From Gamarada debralockiae (taxonomy: Eukaryota > Ascomycota > Leotiomycetes > Helotiales > Hyphodiscaceae), in the NCBI GenBank assembly GCA_002803225.1, contig NXFV01000700.1, positions 174,944 through 238,943 on the forward strand: a stretch of DNA of 64,000 bases, given 5' to 3'. Positions 44,738-55,491 of the stretch are shown here, one piece after another. The first letter of the stretch is position 1. Every line of letters starts with the position of its first letter. The notes under the pieces are model-generated. The model ran no database searches. It was given only the letters and a program-made list of their open reading frames with translations, and was not told the DNA's origin. The position numbers and the translations under genes are program-made.

Positions 44738-45884
44738 TCCCGACATATGGCCAGAATTCATTGCATCATCGCAGTATTCAAATCCTCGCTGTGATTTACT
44801 CTTCGTCCGACGAATCTTTCTACCAGCGACCCCATCGGCCTCGCTTGACCTCGTCGGCGCCAACGGCAGCGACATTTTTCTTAACAGTATTTATTCAAAT
44901 AAGAGATTTCTGGTCAAAATTCGAGCAAACATCCCCAGAGCCAAAACTGGGTTACCAAAGATCGGCAATGAAGGTAGCGATCCTTCTCTCCGACTCGGCA
45001 CAATTACGATTCGACAACAACAGTAACAATCGTTTCCGACCACTTCCTCGTCGACAATTACGATTCAACAGTTCCATTTCAGCCAACATCATCGAAAAAT
45101 GACAAACGCCGAACGAATCTAACCGAAGGCATCTCGCACACGAAGGCATCTCGAACATGCCTAAAAAAAAACAAAAAAAAAACAAACGAACCCCTACAAC
45201 CGCAAAAGCGCAGGGTGTTTCATCACTTCGTAACCCCAAAGGTTACAAGTAATGGGGTGAAGCCCTGTCCAGACTAACTCGACGAGTATCAAGGTACTCA
45301 AAGAGCAGAGCTGGCAGGTTAAAGCCCCATGAGAAAGCTTCAGCTTTCTTTTGCCATTTTTTTGGTCATGTATTTTTGTCGAATTTCTCTTGTCTCCGAT
45401 GTTTTCGAGGCAAGCGAGGCAATTCACCTCTCGTCGTCGCTTTCTTGTGACGGGGCTACTCTTCAACGACGCGAGACCCACCCTTCGCTCAACAGCATTC
45501 AGTTTACACTACCCATACGAACCGAAAAAGAAATACCAATTAACGATTTTCGACTCTTCGGTGGTCGCATCCTTGAGAACTGTTCGGAATATCCCAGAGA
45601 AGCGATCAACGCATCTTCGAATACTTCGAACATTCCCAGTTCTACTTCACCTCTACACAATCACGCACGTTCACCTTGACGCGGTCGAGGGTTTCTCAAA
45701 CCTGAAACCTCGGTATTTACTCACTTCGACGCGACCGCTACCACCATCAACGCGACCGATTCTTGCGTCTCCCGCGCCGACTTCACTTTGACATTGGCCC
45801 TTCCTTGTTAAACGATTTGCTTTCGACTCCCAAACACCCCCATCGATCGTCCATCCGCATCTTCAGTCATCGCAACACGCAATC
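44738..45884. other. Intergenic
   Basis: No gene seen. Includes an A-rich tract at about 45164-45187 (two runs of nine to ten A) and TC/CG-rich sequence typical of a fungal promoter just before 45885. Confidence 0.4.
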
Positions 45885-47432
45885 ATGGCATCCTTAACTC
45901 GACCTCTTCCTCTCGCAACTGATTCTGAGGCGTGGTTTGCTTCGAAGACTCAGAATGCCGTAAGTTCACCTTCTTTTGCTAAACCCGAACATCGCTGATG
46001 TGCAGTCCAGGTCCAAGAGGCTCGGAACAACTCTACTCGCCAACAAAATACTTGCGATCATGGCCTGCCAGCCAAGACTTCAGGCATGGTCTCTTCTAGA
46101 AAGAATGGTGGCAATGACTGTCAAAACGACGTTATGTTCCTGTGCATGCCATGCGAATGGTGTTGCGAAAAGCCGTACTTCGAGTAGATGAGGATTCCGT
46201 GTGGTAATAATTTATCCCAATACTTCAACTGCAGCAATGACACTCGCTATTTGTAAGTCTGCCTTGATCTTCCAAACGCTAGGACGATTTACTAATTCCT
46301 CATTCAATCTCAGCATTTCGAAGGGCCTCATATCCTTGCCGCAAACGATTCGCGACGAAATCTACGACCTAGTAGCAATGGCAAACACACCACTCCATGT
46401 CAATATCTACTGGCTCGATATGAACGGCCATATTATGCGCTTCGATACCGAAAATACGACTATTGGCCCTTGTGCGACTCTCATTCACTTAGCGGGCTCT
46501 TTTCAGTACCTCGTTGAAGGAGATTTCTGCCATGTTCAAGGTTTTGCAGAAAGCTTGAATCTGCTCTCGCTCGGTGGGAGTGAACTTGCAACTCAAGTCT
46601 TGAAAGACTTCCTTCACTTCCTTGGGGAATGTCTGGGTATGGAAGTGAGAAACTATGAATCATATTGCATTTCAATCTCGATATTGGCGGAAGATGTGGT
46701 AGCAAGGTAAAACCCCAAATTCTTTCAATTTGCCTTTTGTGCCTAAGTGACCATGCGTTACAAGTCACATTCCTGGCTTCAAGAGATACAGCCCTATCTG
46801 CCATATGTGCAGCACACCTGTATCGATTTTGCAACCAAGAACGGAAAGTGCCCGGCAGGCGAGGATTGTGTAGAAGAGTTTGTCAGACTTTACGCTCATA
46901 TCTCGTCCTCACTTCCAAATCTGAAACGGCAGCCCTCTCCGTTGACTTCGGAAGACAAATTGGACGAAAAAATCACTAATACCGACAAATAGGCACGGAT
47001 TCGAGCCTGCAAAATGCTCCGTGTGCAGAGACTCGAGGTTAAATTGATGGCCTTCAAATTGGAGAGTTAGTTGTGGGACCAACTGTACATGTTTACAAAG
47101 CCCAGGAGGGAATTCTTCGAGGACACACGCCGTGGCACGAAACCCATGCCCAGGGAGGAAGAGATTCTGAAGGGCTTTCTCAAGCCAGATCCAACACTCG
47201 CAGCAGATTTCAAGCGCCTGGGTGCTGAGAGATTCCTTCTAGAACGATTCGGTATCGGTTCCCAAGAAGTTGCTCAAAGAAAATCGACGAACGTCAGAAC
47301 GTTCATGCCAAGGTGAACGATGATGTGGGTTGGGGAGCGTCAACTTGAGGTGATGATTTTAGGCCTTCATGGCTGGGCGATGCGGACTGGGGAACTTTGA
47401 CTCCGGACGATAACTCCAACCAGGACTGGTAA
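45885..47432 (+). pseudogene. Unknown multi-exon gene with two in-frame TAG codons
   Basis: Exons can be followed through 45885-45959, 46011-46174, 46235-46252, 46314-~46700, ~46772-47312 and 47363-47432, and the last exon ends neatly (PSWLGDADWGTLTPDDNSNQ, then DW-stop). Exon 2 has a Cys-rich end (MFLCMPCEWCCEKP). Exon 4 begins like an F-box-type helix (GLISLPQTIRDEIYDLVAMA). In the fifth block the frame is interrupted by TAG at 46990-46992 and 47068-47070, yet protein-like sequence surrounds both (KITNTDK | ARIRACKMLRVQ and FKLES | LWDQLYMFTKPRREFFED). Gln or Trp codons changed to TAG explain both. The junction between exons 4 and 5 is unsettled. The 60-nt intron at 46175-46234 hides a third TAG, so that one may be harmless. 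Confidence 0.6.
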
Positions 47433-48000
47433 TTTTGCGCGTGGAACTGAGGATATACGGGCACTCAAGCTCTAGCTGCACTGCTCTGGCCCCCTAATCA
47501 GCAGAATTTGAAGCGCGCCCCGATAACCTGACTATGTTACGATAGATGAATCGAAGAAACTACAGGGCCCTAGGTCAAATTCTGGATTTCCGTTTCTCCT
47601 CGCCAGCTTGACAGTCCGAGTGGACTTATTCGCTGTGAAACTGCTAGACTTTCTATTTCCTTTCGATACCATCCTTGGGCGTTGAAATGCTGTGCTCCGG
47701 ATTGTTCAATCAATTTTAATCTTTGGGACTGGAACCGTAGCAAGTGCTGAAAGGACCTTCTTTTGCGTTTTCAACTTCACTAACTCATTGTGGACGAAAG
47801 AGGTCATTCGAGAGCGCTCAATTGGTCATTCAAGGCGGGCTCTCACGCTCACGGCGCAGTCCGAGAAAGTGGTGCAAGGCAAAGCCTTCCAAAATTGGCT
47901 CCATGCCGACGCTGATTTGCACCAAATACTTAGTCACACCATACTGAGAACGCTAAACGGAGACCAAAGTCAGTCAACTTCCTCTTAACCAAGAGTTGGA
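47433..48000. other. Intergenic
   Basis: No supportable gene in this stretch. Confidence 0.35.
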
Positions 48001-48270
48001 TCAATTTTTTACCCATTCCAATTCACTATAATGCGCAAGCACAGTATATCGTCGCAAGCGCGAAGCTCGTCCCCAGACTCAGACCCTTCGCAACATTCAG
48101 CGAATCCAAGAACTTCACTGCATCATCATGTTTCTTGAATCTTATCATCAGGAGACACCATATCCCCATACCGTCTCTTGCAGCAGCCATAGAGCGCCTT
48201 GGTGTCATTGAGAGACGGGTAGTATACGGTCTCTACAGCTGGGTGGTCCTTCAAAAACTCTGCGATGGTT
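48001..48270 (-). pseudogene. C-terminal fragment of a cystathionine lyase-type PLP enzyme
   Basis: Read on the minus strand, pieces of the Cys/Met-metabolism PLP-dependent family occur in order: IAEFLKDHPAVETVYYPSL, then after a frame change FKKHDDAVKFLDSLNVAKGL and SLGTSFALAT, and after another frame change YTVLAHYSELEW with a stop at 48003-48001. These match the C-terminal domain of cystathionine beta/gamma-lyase and homocysteine synthase relatives (SLG.. loop, YTxLAHY). Two frameshifts and lack of the N-terminal two thirds, including the PLP lysine, make it a dead fragment. Confidence 0.75.
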
Positions 48271-49461
48271 TGTGTGTTATACCATCGGAATCCACCCTCG
48301 TGCTCACGTGACCTCGTACCGCTTATACTCAGGCCTGGCTCAGCTTCGGCTTAGGTCTGTTCGCTATCTCACCAGAAATTCTCAACTTTTACGATGGATC
48401 GGTTCAAAGGTCCTGACCCTTGCTAGAAAGAGAACCTGGTCGTCGTGGCGTCGCGGCGATGTCACCTAGCAACCGACTACAGGCAGCTGACCTCATAAAG
48501 GAAGTGAGGTTACAGTGGAAATTACAGGTTGGATGCCTGTAGTACATGCTTGAACAGCCTGTAGTTTCAGTGGCCACTGTTGCTATGCCAGAATGGTGGC
48601 GGACAAGGGCCTCGTAGCCGAGAAGTGGCAAGGTTCCAGGACCTTAAAAGGGCTCCCCTAGCCGCCTCCCCCCCCAAACCAACTTGTAATAGTGGCCCAA
48701 GTACAGGGGCACCTTTGTACGAGTATGGCAAAAACGGTCGTGCCAGCCTGGTTATGGTTATCCCTTCCCGTGTAAATGTAACGGTTCGACAGGGGGCTGA
48801 ATTTGTGGCTTGGTAAAAACCACTTTACACGAAAATTGGCGTGACTCGCAATGGCTAGGCCAACCAAACCAAGCAAATACAGACGGTTTGCACATTACCT
48901 ATAAAACCTCTTTGATTTACCAAAATGCCAAATCTAAAAATCAAAAGGGGGCTGTCTCCGTGCGAGGTTCGCACTGAGAGAAGAGACTGGTTTTGGTGTT
49001 CTTCCTGTGCACGTACCATCTAACTCCTGAATGTTACAATCATGGGAAGCGATATGTAGTTGGGGGCGGGTGAGGTAAATGCAACCTTAACCCTCTCTCG
49101 CTACAGGGTTTCCCCGCTTCTTTACCCAATTCGGGCCTCAGAAAACATTCCAATATATCAGCTCCCCCCCCCAGTTAAAATGAAACCTACCAATAGTCTC
49201 TAATAGCGCTCGCCATTCTAAATATATATTCTATGATACCATGCCAGTATGCAGTTGTAACGTCGGAAAGGAGTAGCCGTAGGATTTTTAATACATGGCT
49301 AATAAGATTGAGACCGTTCGGAGTTCAGACTGGGTTGAGATTTAAAGGGCTGAGCGACAGCTACCTGTTCAACCAAAATAAATTGACATCGCTATCGCTC
49401 GACACTTCTGTGAATCCTTGAACGAATAGTATTTCTACGTCGATAGTGATATAACGTAAGA
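48271..49461. other. Gene-free stretch
   Basis: No gene. Contains short poly-C runs (near 48667 and 49168) and a short inverted pair, CCGTGTAAA / TTTACACGA (48768 and 48823). Confidence 0.4.
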
Positions 49462-50633
49462 ATGTACCGCTTAAACTACATTACCGCCATTTTGTTTTTG
49501 TTTTTGGTTGTGCTTCGCGGCGCAAGCGGTCTTGATACAGCAACTGTCAGCATCACAGCTGCTGCGGGTTATGCTATTGAACCAGCCTGTGTTCAAAGCT
49601 GCGTGTTTTACAATAGCTTTGGTGTTGCAGACTACCTTCTATTTGGATTAGGGTGTACCAGGTTTGTAGGGCTTGTACTCCCGTTTGTATCTTGATTGAC
49701 TATCATCTAGTACAATCTACAACGCGTGCTATTGCACACAGATCGCAGACCAGAGCGCAAGCACCATTCTGAGCTCATGTGTCAATACACTCTGCCGGGG
49801 AACTACCGAGGTAGGCAGCACTTGACGGGGCTTAGCATGTTTATTGTTGACTAATGTCTAGATAGATTAGCAATGCAATCTCGTTGTATCAAAGCTACTG
49901 CATTGGAGCAGGCTACCCGCGCAGCGTTTTAGCTGCGCAGACTACCTCAACTAGTATTCATGTCCTCAAACTCCCATCTAAAGAAGTCTTGTCTAACAAA
50001 ATGACAGCCGCATCATCGAGTCCAACCTCTCAGTCAGCTATTGTTACGCCTTCGAGCACTTCCGTTACGACAACACCAACCGTTACAAGCCCGTCGCCTT
50101 TGAGCGCATCGTCTACGAGTGCATCGTCTTCAAGCGCATCATCTTCTAGCTCCTCTTCTCCGAGCCTGCCGTTAAATTCTAGCAGCACGACCTCGAGCTC
50201 AAAAAGCAAAACCGGCCCTATCGTTGGAGGCGTTGTCGGCGGCTTGGCGGGGCTGGCGCTCCTCATCGGTATAATCTTCATCTACCTTCGAAGGAGACGG
50301 CAGAATCCTGCACAAGGTCACTATCGGGGAGCCGGCGCTGTGCCCCGACCAATGGAAGAACCAAAAACGCAGAATATACCCCCTGTCTCCCCAGTATCTA
50401 CTGATGGCGCACCCACCGCTCTCTCCAAACATCTGGTTGGCGGAAGAGCGGAACTTGATAATAAGGAGAACAAGCCGACTGTGAACGTGACGCAGGCAGA
50501 TTCCACGCAGCTGGCGGAGATTCAAGATGAAGGGAGGCATGGACTGCGTCCGGAAGAGCTGGATACGAGTGGGCGGTATATCGGGGAGTTGCATGGAGAT
50601 GGGAGGCATATCACTGGCGCAGAACTCCCATAG
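49462..50633 (+). CDS. Cys-rich, Ser-stalked single-pass membrane protein
   Basis: Exons 49462-49661, 49711-49810 and 49866-50633 give 355 residues. An N-terminal signal peptide (ITAILFLFLVVLRGASG) is followed by a small extracellular domain with eight cysteines (PACVQSC, FGLGCT, ACYCTQ, SSC, TLC, SYC), CFEM-like in number but not a clear CFEM match. A Ser/Thr-rich stalk of about 80 residues, likely O-glycosylated, leads to one membrane span (VGGVVGGLAGLALLIGIIFI) with the stop-transfer YLRRRRQ. The ~100-residue cytosolic tail is polar and Pro-rich. This layout is that of fungal wall-sensor or surface-receptor proteins. The donor of intron 1 is GTTTGT, slightly weak, but the phase and the cysteine pattern support it. 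Confidence 0.85.
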
Positions 50634-51839
50634 AGTGACGGTTGGGGAGTATAAGGGGTTGGACTTGGCATAAGCTAATTGAACTTTGTTGAGGGATTTT
50701 CCACTATTCTGAAGATGAATTATAATCATGCTTTCTCTGCAGATTGATTGCAAAACTCGTCTTCATATGGATCCAAATCTAGCTTTAGCGATTTCGACAT
50801 TAAGTCAACAATCACTTTGGTAGGACCTGTTGTAGTGCGGTTGCGGCATTGCGTGCTCTAGATTGTTATATTACAAGATATAGGGGTTTAGGTTTTAGTG
50901 TTAAAGGGCGGTGTGCTCTAAGGCTGAACCTGTGTACTTTAACTGAAAGCAGTACAAGTTCAGACTACTCTAATTTGGAGTAACCTACGTCACCATGTGG
51001 TACGCTAAGGGCCTCACAAAGTCTGACGAATTGATAGTCTCTGACAACCTCACCGCCCTGCGCCGGCAATTCCCTATCTAATATGCTACACTTTCCCTAT
51101 AGGATAGGAGGTGTAGTCAGCCATTTCTTGCGGCCGTTTTGAGGATCCAGAATTGGCTCCAAAAGAATCCTTGACTGGCATTTTCTAATTTTAGCCGGCG
51201 TCAGTTGTAGCCGAGGAGCCGAAACTAATGTAGGTGTTTTTTAAGAGAAGGCTTTAGGCTTTGCCCCTTTAAAATTAGTGAGTACTAGCCTATAATTCAA
51301 GTTTCGTGCCCCCCTGTACACTTAATTACGATATAAGCCCCTAATTTTGCACAAGTACCAGTTCTGATTTATCAAAAGCAAAGATTTTACTTATATGATA
51401 CTACCATATAAGTGAATCAATACGGTAGTCCTATCTGGGGCCTTTTTATCTCAATATTCAGGGTTTGCAATACCCAGTGAAGGCAGAAAATTAGCGATAA
51501 GAGGCCTGTATACTACGAAATAGTCGCTGAAGCAACGCTGAAGTGACATTAGAGGACATCCTGATTTTTTGTTGCAGTTGCCTTCGTATGCACCGCCAAG
51601 TTGCTACAACATCATTAAGAAGATTACCCAGTGACAAGGGTGAGAAAATCGTGAAGTTAACGTAGCTACTATGTCAAAGTTCTGACATCTGGGCAAGCTA
51701 CACTGAACTCTCTCCTCGACAAGTCATGGGATGGTTGGTGACTCTCACTTCCAAAATGTCAAAACAAAACGACCCCGCAACAAAACTCTCCATCTTCAAA
51801 CAAGTTGAGATCGAATACACCATGGAGATAAACCACCCA
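50634..51839. other. Gene-free stretch with hairpin
   Basis: No supportable gene. A small hairpin lies at 51389-51413; the surrounding TA-rich sequence may be old transposon debris. Confidence 0.35.
51389..51413. repeat. Short hairpin, 9-bp stem
   Basis: ACTTATATG (51389-51397) pairs with CATATAAGT (51405-51413) across a 7-nt loop; flanks extend the match imperfectly. Significance unknown. Confidence 0.6.
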
Positions 51840-53735
51840 AAATGCATCTTCGAAGCCGGGCTCCGTTTCCACTTTTCGTCGAATGAGCAAAGCAATATTC
51901 ACAACGCATTGTCATGCGAGACCTTGGAGCAGGCGTTGAAGTCGCCATCAGTAAGTTACTTGACCGAATCATCTCACTTCGAAATCACCTGCGCAAAATC
52001 CTTCTCAAAGAGACTTTATCCAGACTCGGCAGCAGCAATGATGATGTTTTCTTTATTCTTCTCTTCCCTTCTGGCTGGGAGTTTGTTGCGACAGTCCTTG
52101 CGGTGTGGGCAATGGGAGGTACTGTTGTACCAATTTGTGAGTTGAGCCTTGAGACTTGGTTACTATAATACTGAAGAACTCAAACAGCGTCATCGGTGCT
52201 ACCGCAGGAAGCATGTACAGTACTTTGCCTCTCTTCCACAAGCAGACTCGATGCTCTTCCCTGCCTTGATGAAAGATAAGGCAGAATCGATTTCAGCAGA
52301 ATGCAAAAAGTCCGAGGAAAAAAATCCTCCAGAATCTCACCTTCGTCGAAGTCAGCCGCACTCTTACCTCGTCCGCACCGACTTCAGCGGGCTACACTAT
52401 CCAGAGAGCTCTACCAGATCCAGGCAAGCGCGCGGCACTCCCGATGTTCACTTCCAAAACGACCGGTGGTGCTCCGAATAGAGCTTTGCATACGGAAAAC
52501 GCAGTCCTCACATACAGTGAGACAAACGCATCACTACGCCCTGGGACAGAAAAGCAAGCCTTCCTCCATCTTGGACCATCTCATTGAATCATTGGCAGCC
52601 TCACAAATCAATCCTCTATTCGCAGGAGCTGTCGTTGAATTTTGCATGTCTGTTTTCATCCCCGCTTGGTTCTGGGAGCGTATCAAGAAGGGAGATGTTC
52701 ATGTCATGTCTTCTCTGCCTTCGATTATGAGGAGCTTGGGAAATATTTCGAAGAGCATATTGCGAATTTGCCAGCGAATAGGAAAGACGAATAAGTCCGT
52801 GCGATCTCGAATATTACGTATCCTTCATGCTCTGGAGCGCCACTTCTGGCTCATACTCAGATTCTGGACGAAGCTGCAAGGTAGCTTGCTGAATGCGTTG
52901 GGATCGACAGAGGTAATCTCGGGTTTCGTGGTGAGGCCGGATTCAGATTTAGACCAAATCAGTGTAAATGATGTGCTAAGTATCATAGCTTCCCCGCACT
53001 TTTTGGGTCACTGATTTGAGCACGGTGTGCAGTTGGTGAAGCAGAACCGGGAACAGAGATCAAGATATCGGAGGACGACGAACTGCTGACTCGTACTCCA
53101 TGGCAATTCCCAAGGTGAGTATCCAAACATGTGACTTTTCTCATCATTCTAATGAGGTTCCAGGTACATCTTCGAGAATATGGAGGCATTGAAAGACGCC
53201 GTCGATTCGGATGGCTACTTCATGACCGGTGGTATTGCTGCGAAGGTTGGAGACAACTACTTCATCCATGGCCCGGCATCAGTCGATGCTGCGATAATTC
53301 CTTAAAATACGCCTCCTGATCAAGAAGCTAACTTTGTGTATGGCCATCCGTTTCGCAGGATACAAAATGCCCGCGGCCGATACCGACTCCGCCCTCCGTA
53401 AGCTCCCATATGTCGCCACCGCTACGGTTTTCGGCGTCGAAGATGACGCCTACCATCAACGCGTCGCAGTTGTCATATCTCTCAAGCCCAATTACCCCAA
53501 CCCAACTACCCCCAACCCAACTACCCTCAACCAACTACCCTCAACCCTACTACCCTCAACCCGACCTCGACACTCTCCATAAAGAGCTCGCATCCCAGAC
53601 AAACTTACAAAAATACAAATTCCAACCGCAGTATATTGGCTAGGAGGAGACGAGTCACTCCCAAGCACGAGCAATGAGAAATTCTCGAAACTTGTAGCTA
53701 AGGCGAAGTTTTTGGGGAAGGGATATGAAATGTAG
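51840..53735 (+). pseudogene. Acyl-CoA synthetase (AMP-binding, ACSF3-like) pseudogene
   Basis: Fragments of an ANL-superfamily acyl-CoA synthetase occur in order but in different frames: IISLRNHLRKILLKETLSRL, VFFILLFPSGWEFVATVLAV and WAMGGTVVPI (51930-52140); a damaged AMP-binding loop region near 52460 (GGAPNRALHTENAVL, where a SGTTG.PK..LHT motif belongs); LLNALGSTEVISGF near 52890; GEAEPGTEIKISEDDELLTR (53035-53095); YIFENMEALKDAVDSDGYF (53165-53222); YVATATVFGVEDDAYHQRVA (53409-53470); and the C-terminal KFLGKGYEM ending at 53735. Several stops and shifts separate them. The intact enzyme would activate a fatty or malonic-type acid with ATP and CoA. A minisatellite has expanded inside the last domain. 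Confidence 0.85.
53491..53566. repeat. CCAACCCAACTACC-type minisatellite
   Basis: About five imperfect units of the type CAACTACCCTCAACC in tandem, placed in the C-terminal domain region of the synthetase pseudogene, where they read as repeated Pro/Asn/Tyr/Thr. Confidence 0.75.
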
Positions 53736-54151
53736 GCGAATGTGCAAACTGACTTGAGGAAGTTGTAGCTCCATACTTCTGCGCCAAAAGCTGACAAGGT
53801 ACTGAGAGCTCGGGATTGGGGCGGATATTCGATATAGAAAATTGGTTATAAGAGTACTTTTCCAAAGTGAGGGTTTTCAAAATCAGTCATGGTGCCTGAT
53901 CTTTACGTTGGTTTAATGAAAAAGGGCGGCTCCTCAAGTCACTCAAATGGAATGAGCAATCGAGAAAGTCAGGAAATTGTGAAAAAATTCCATGCGACCG
54001 CTTGGCCTAGTCAACCATCTTTGTGGTGCACGCTTAATGTTTGGCGGTGAGACTGCGAGTTCAATTTATGTCAGATTGTGGCCATACTATCCATACATTC
54101 GATTCCTGAATAATCTGCTCCCTTTGAACGATTTTCATTTCTGTTCGCCGC

Positions 54152-55491
54152 TCACAATCGAGAACCAACACCTCCATCATCGGCCTTCACCTCAACTAGT
54201 AATTTTCCTGCCAAAAATCAGCCACGTTCAAATTATACCGCAATAGAATCTCCAAGACAAAGGAGAGAGGGTAAGGGGGAATGATAAAGACATACCAGTG
54301 TTAACCCCTTTGTACAAATCTAGAAGTGCTTGCTCAGCCACCGGCAGTCCGCCCTTAATAATAGTCTCTTTGCGCTGGAGCTTGCCTTCAGCGAGCCACT
54401 GCATTATTTCCTTGCGCGCAGCTGGGAATTGGGATGCGTAATCGAAGACGATGAAGCCTTGCATCTTGATTCTCATCGCGATGATCATCGTGAAGTTCTA
54501 TGAGAATGTAAGCTCCCGAAGATGGTTTGGGGGGATGGGACTGACCTTTGGCCCGACTGGCGCGGCGGAGTTGTACTGGCTGATGGCTGCGATCCCCAGT
54601 GTCAGCAAATCAGGAGAAATGGGGCGGCAAAGGATACGCACCTCCGCACATGACGAATCTTGAATGTGGCTTAGCTCTTGAGAGAGCGAGCTCAAGAACC
54701 TCACCCCCGACATTATCAAAGAAAACATCAATCAGATCCTTCGTCGCATCCTTGAAGTTCTTCACAAACTCCCCATCCTTATAATTCAAAGCGTCATCAC
54801 AGCCCAGTTCCTTCAACCACTGCACCTTATCATCGCTCCCCGCAATACCCAAAACCTTCGCTCCCTTCAATTTCGCAATTTGGCACACAACGCTACCAGT
54901 TGCTCCAGCTGCGCCAGATACCACGACAAAGTCGCCTGCTTTGACTTGTCCGATATCAATGATACCGAAATAAGCAGTCATTCCGGTCATCCCGAGAATT
55001 CCCATGGCATCCGTGGGCTTGCCGTTCGGTGGAACTTCGAGGAGCGTAGCATCCTTTGCGTTCACGATTGCAAGCTCGGTCCATCCCGAGAGGCAAGTAA
55101 CATACGAGCCCACCTCGAGCTTCGCGGACTTGGAGGCTATGACCTTGCCGAGGACAGCACCTCGCATGACCTCTCCGATCTTGACGGGAGGGACATACGA
55201 TCTCGCATCTGATCAAACATCAGCTTTAATCCCAGAACTCATCATCACGTGAGGCCTTTGCGATGGAACTCGTAGGATTGAATGTGGGAAGAGGGGTGGA
55301 TACGTACCATTCAACCAGCCCCTCATCGCAGGATCAAGACTCAAATACAGCGACTCAACCAGAACCTGATCATCCTTCAGATCATTCTCTGAAACCATAG
55401 GGTTCGTCTTCAACGTGAATGTCTCTCCCGGTACAATGAGCGACTTAGGCCGTTGAGCCAGAACAACGGATTGGTATGTTGATTGAGCCAT
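54152..55491 (-). CDS. Zinc-independent MDR oxidoreductase (prostaglandin/alkenal reductase-like)
   Basis: Five exons (55491-55308, 55208-54642, 54586-54546, 54497-54296, 54207-54152) join in phase to 349 residues, including a 41-nt exon (AISQYNSAAPVGPK). The family is the leukotriene B4 dehydrogenase / CurA-type medium-chain reductase, which reduces C=C bonds of enones with NADPH in the cytosol. Visible features: LYLSLDPAMRGWLND, the substrate-loop region MRGAVLGKV, GMTGMTAYFGIIDIGQ, the nucleotide-binding VVSGAAGATGSVVCQIAKLK, IAGSDDKVQWL, DVFFDNVGGEVLE and RFVMCGGIS. No structural-zinc cysteines are present. The start at 55491 (MAQSTY) is chosen over an in-frame ATG at 55530 because family members begin near VVLAQRP. 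It stands alone after the synthetase relic. Confidence 0.93.

Noticed and set aside
47692..47988. 98-codon frame
   Set aside because: Non-ATG start and no family resemblance; lies in a decayed interval.
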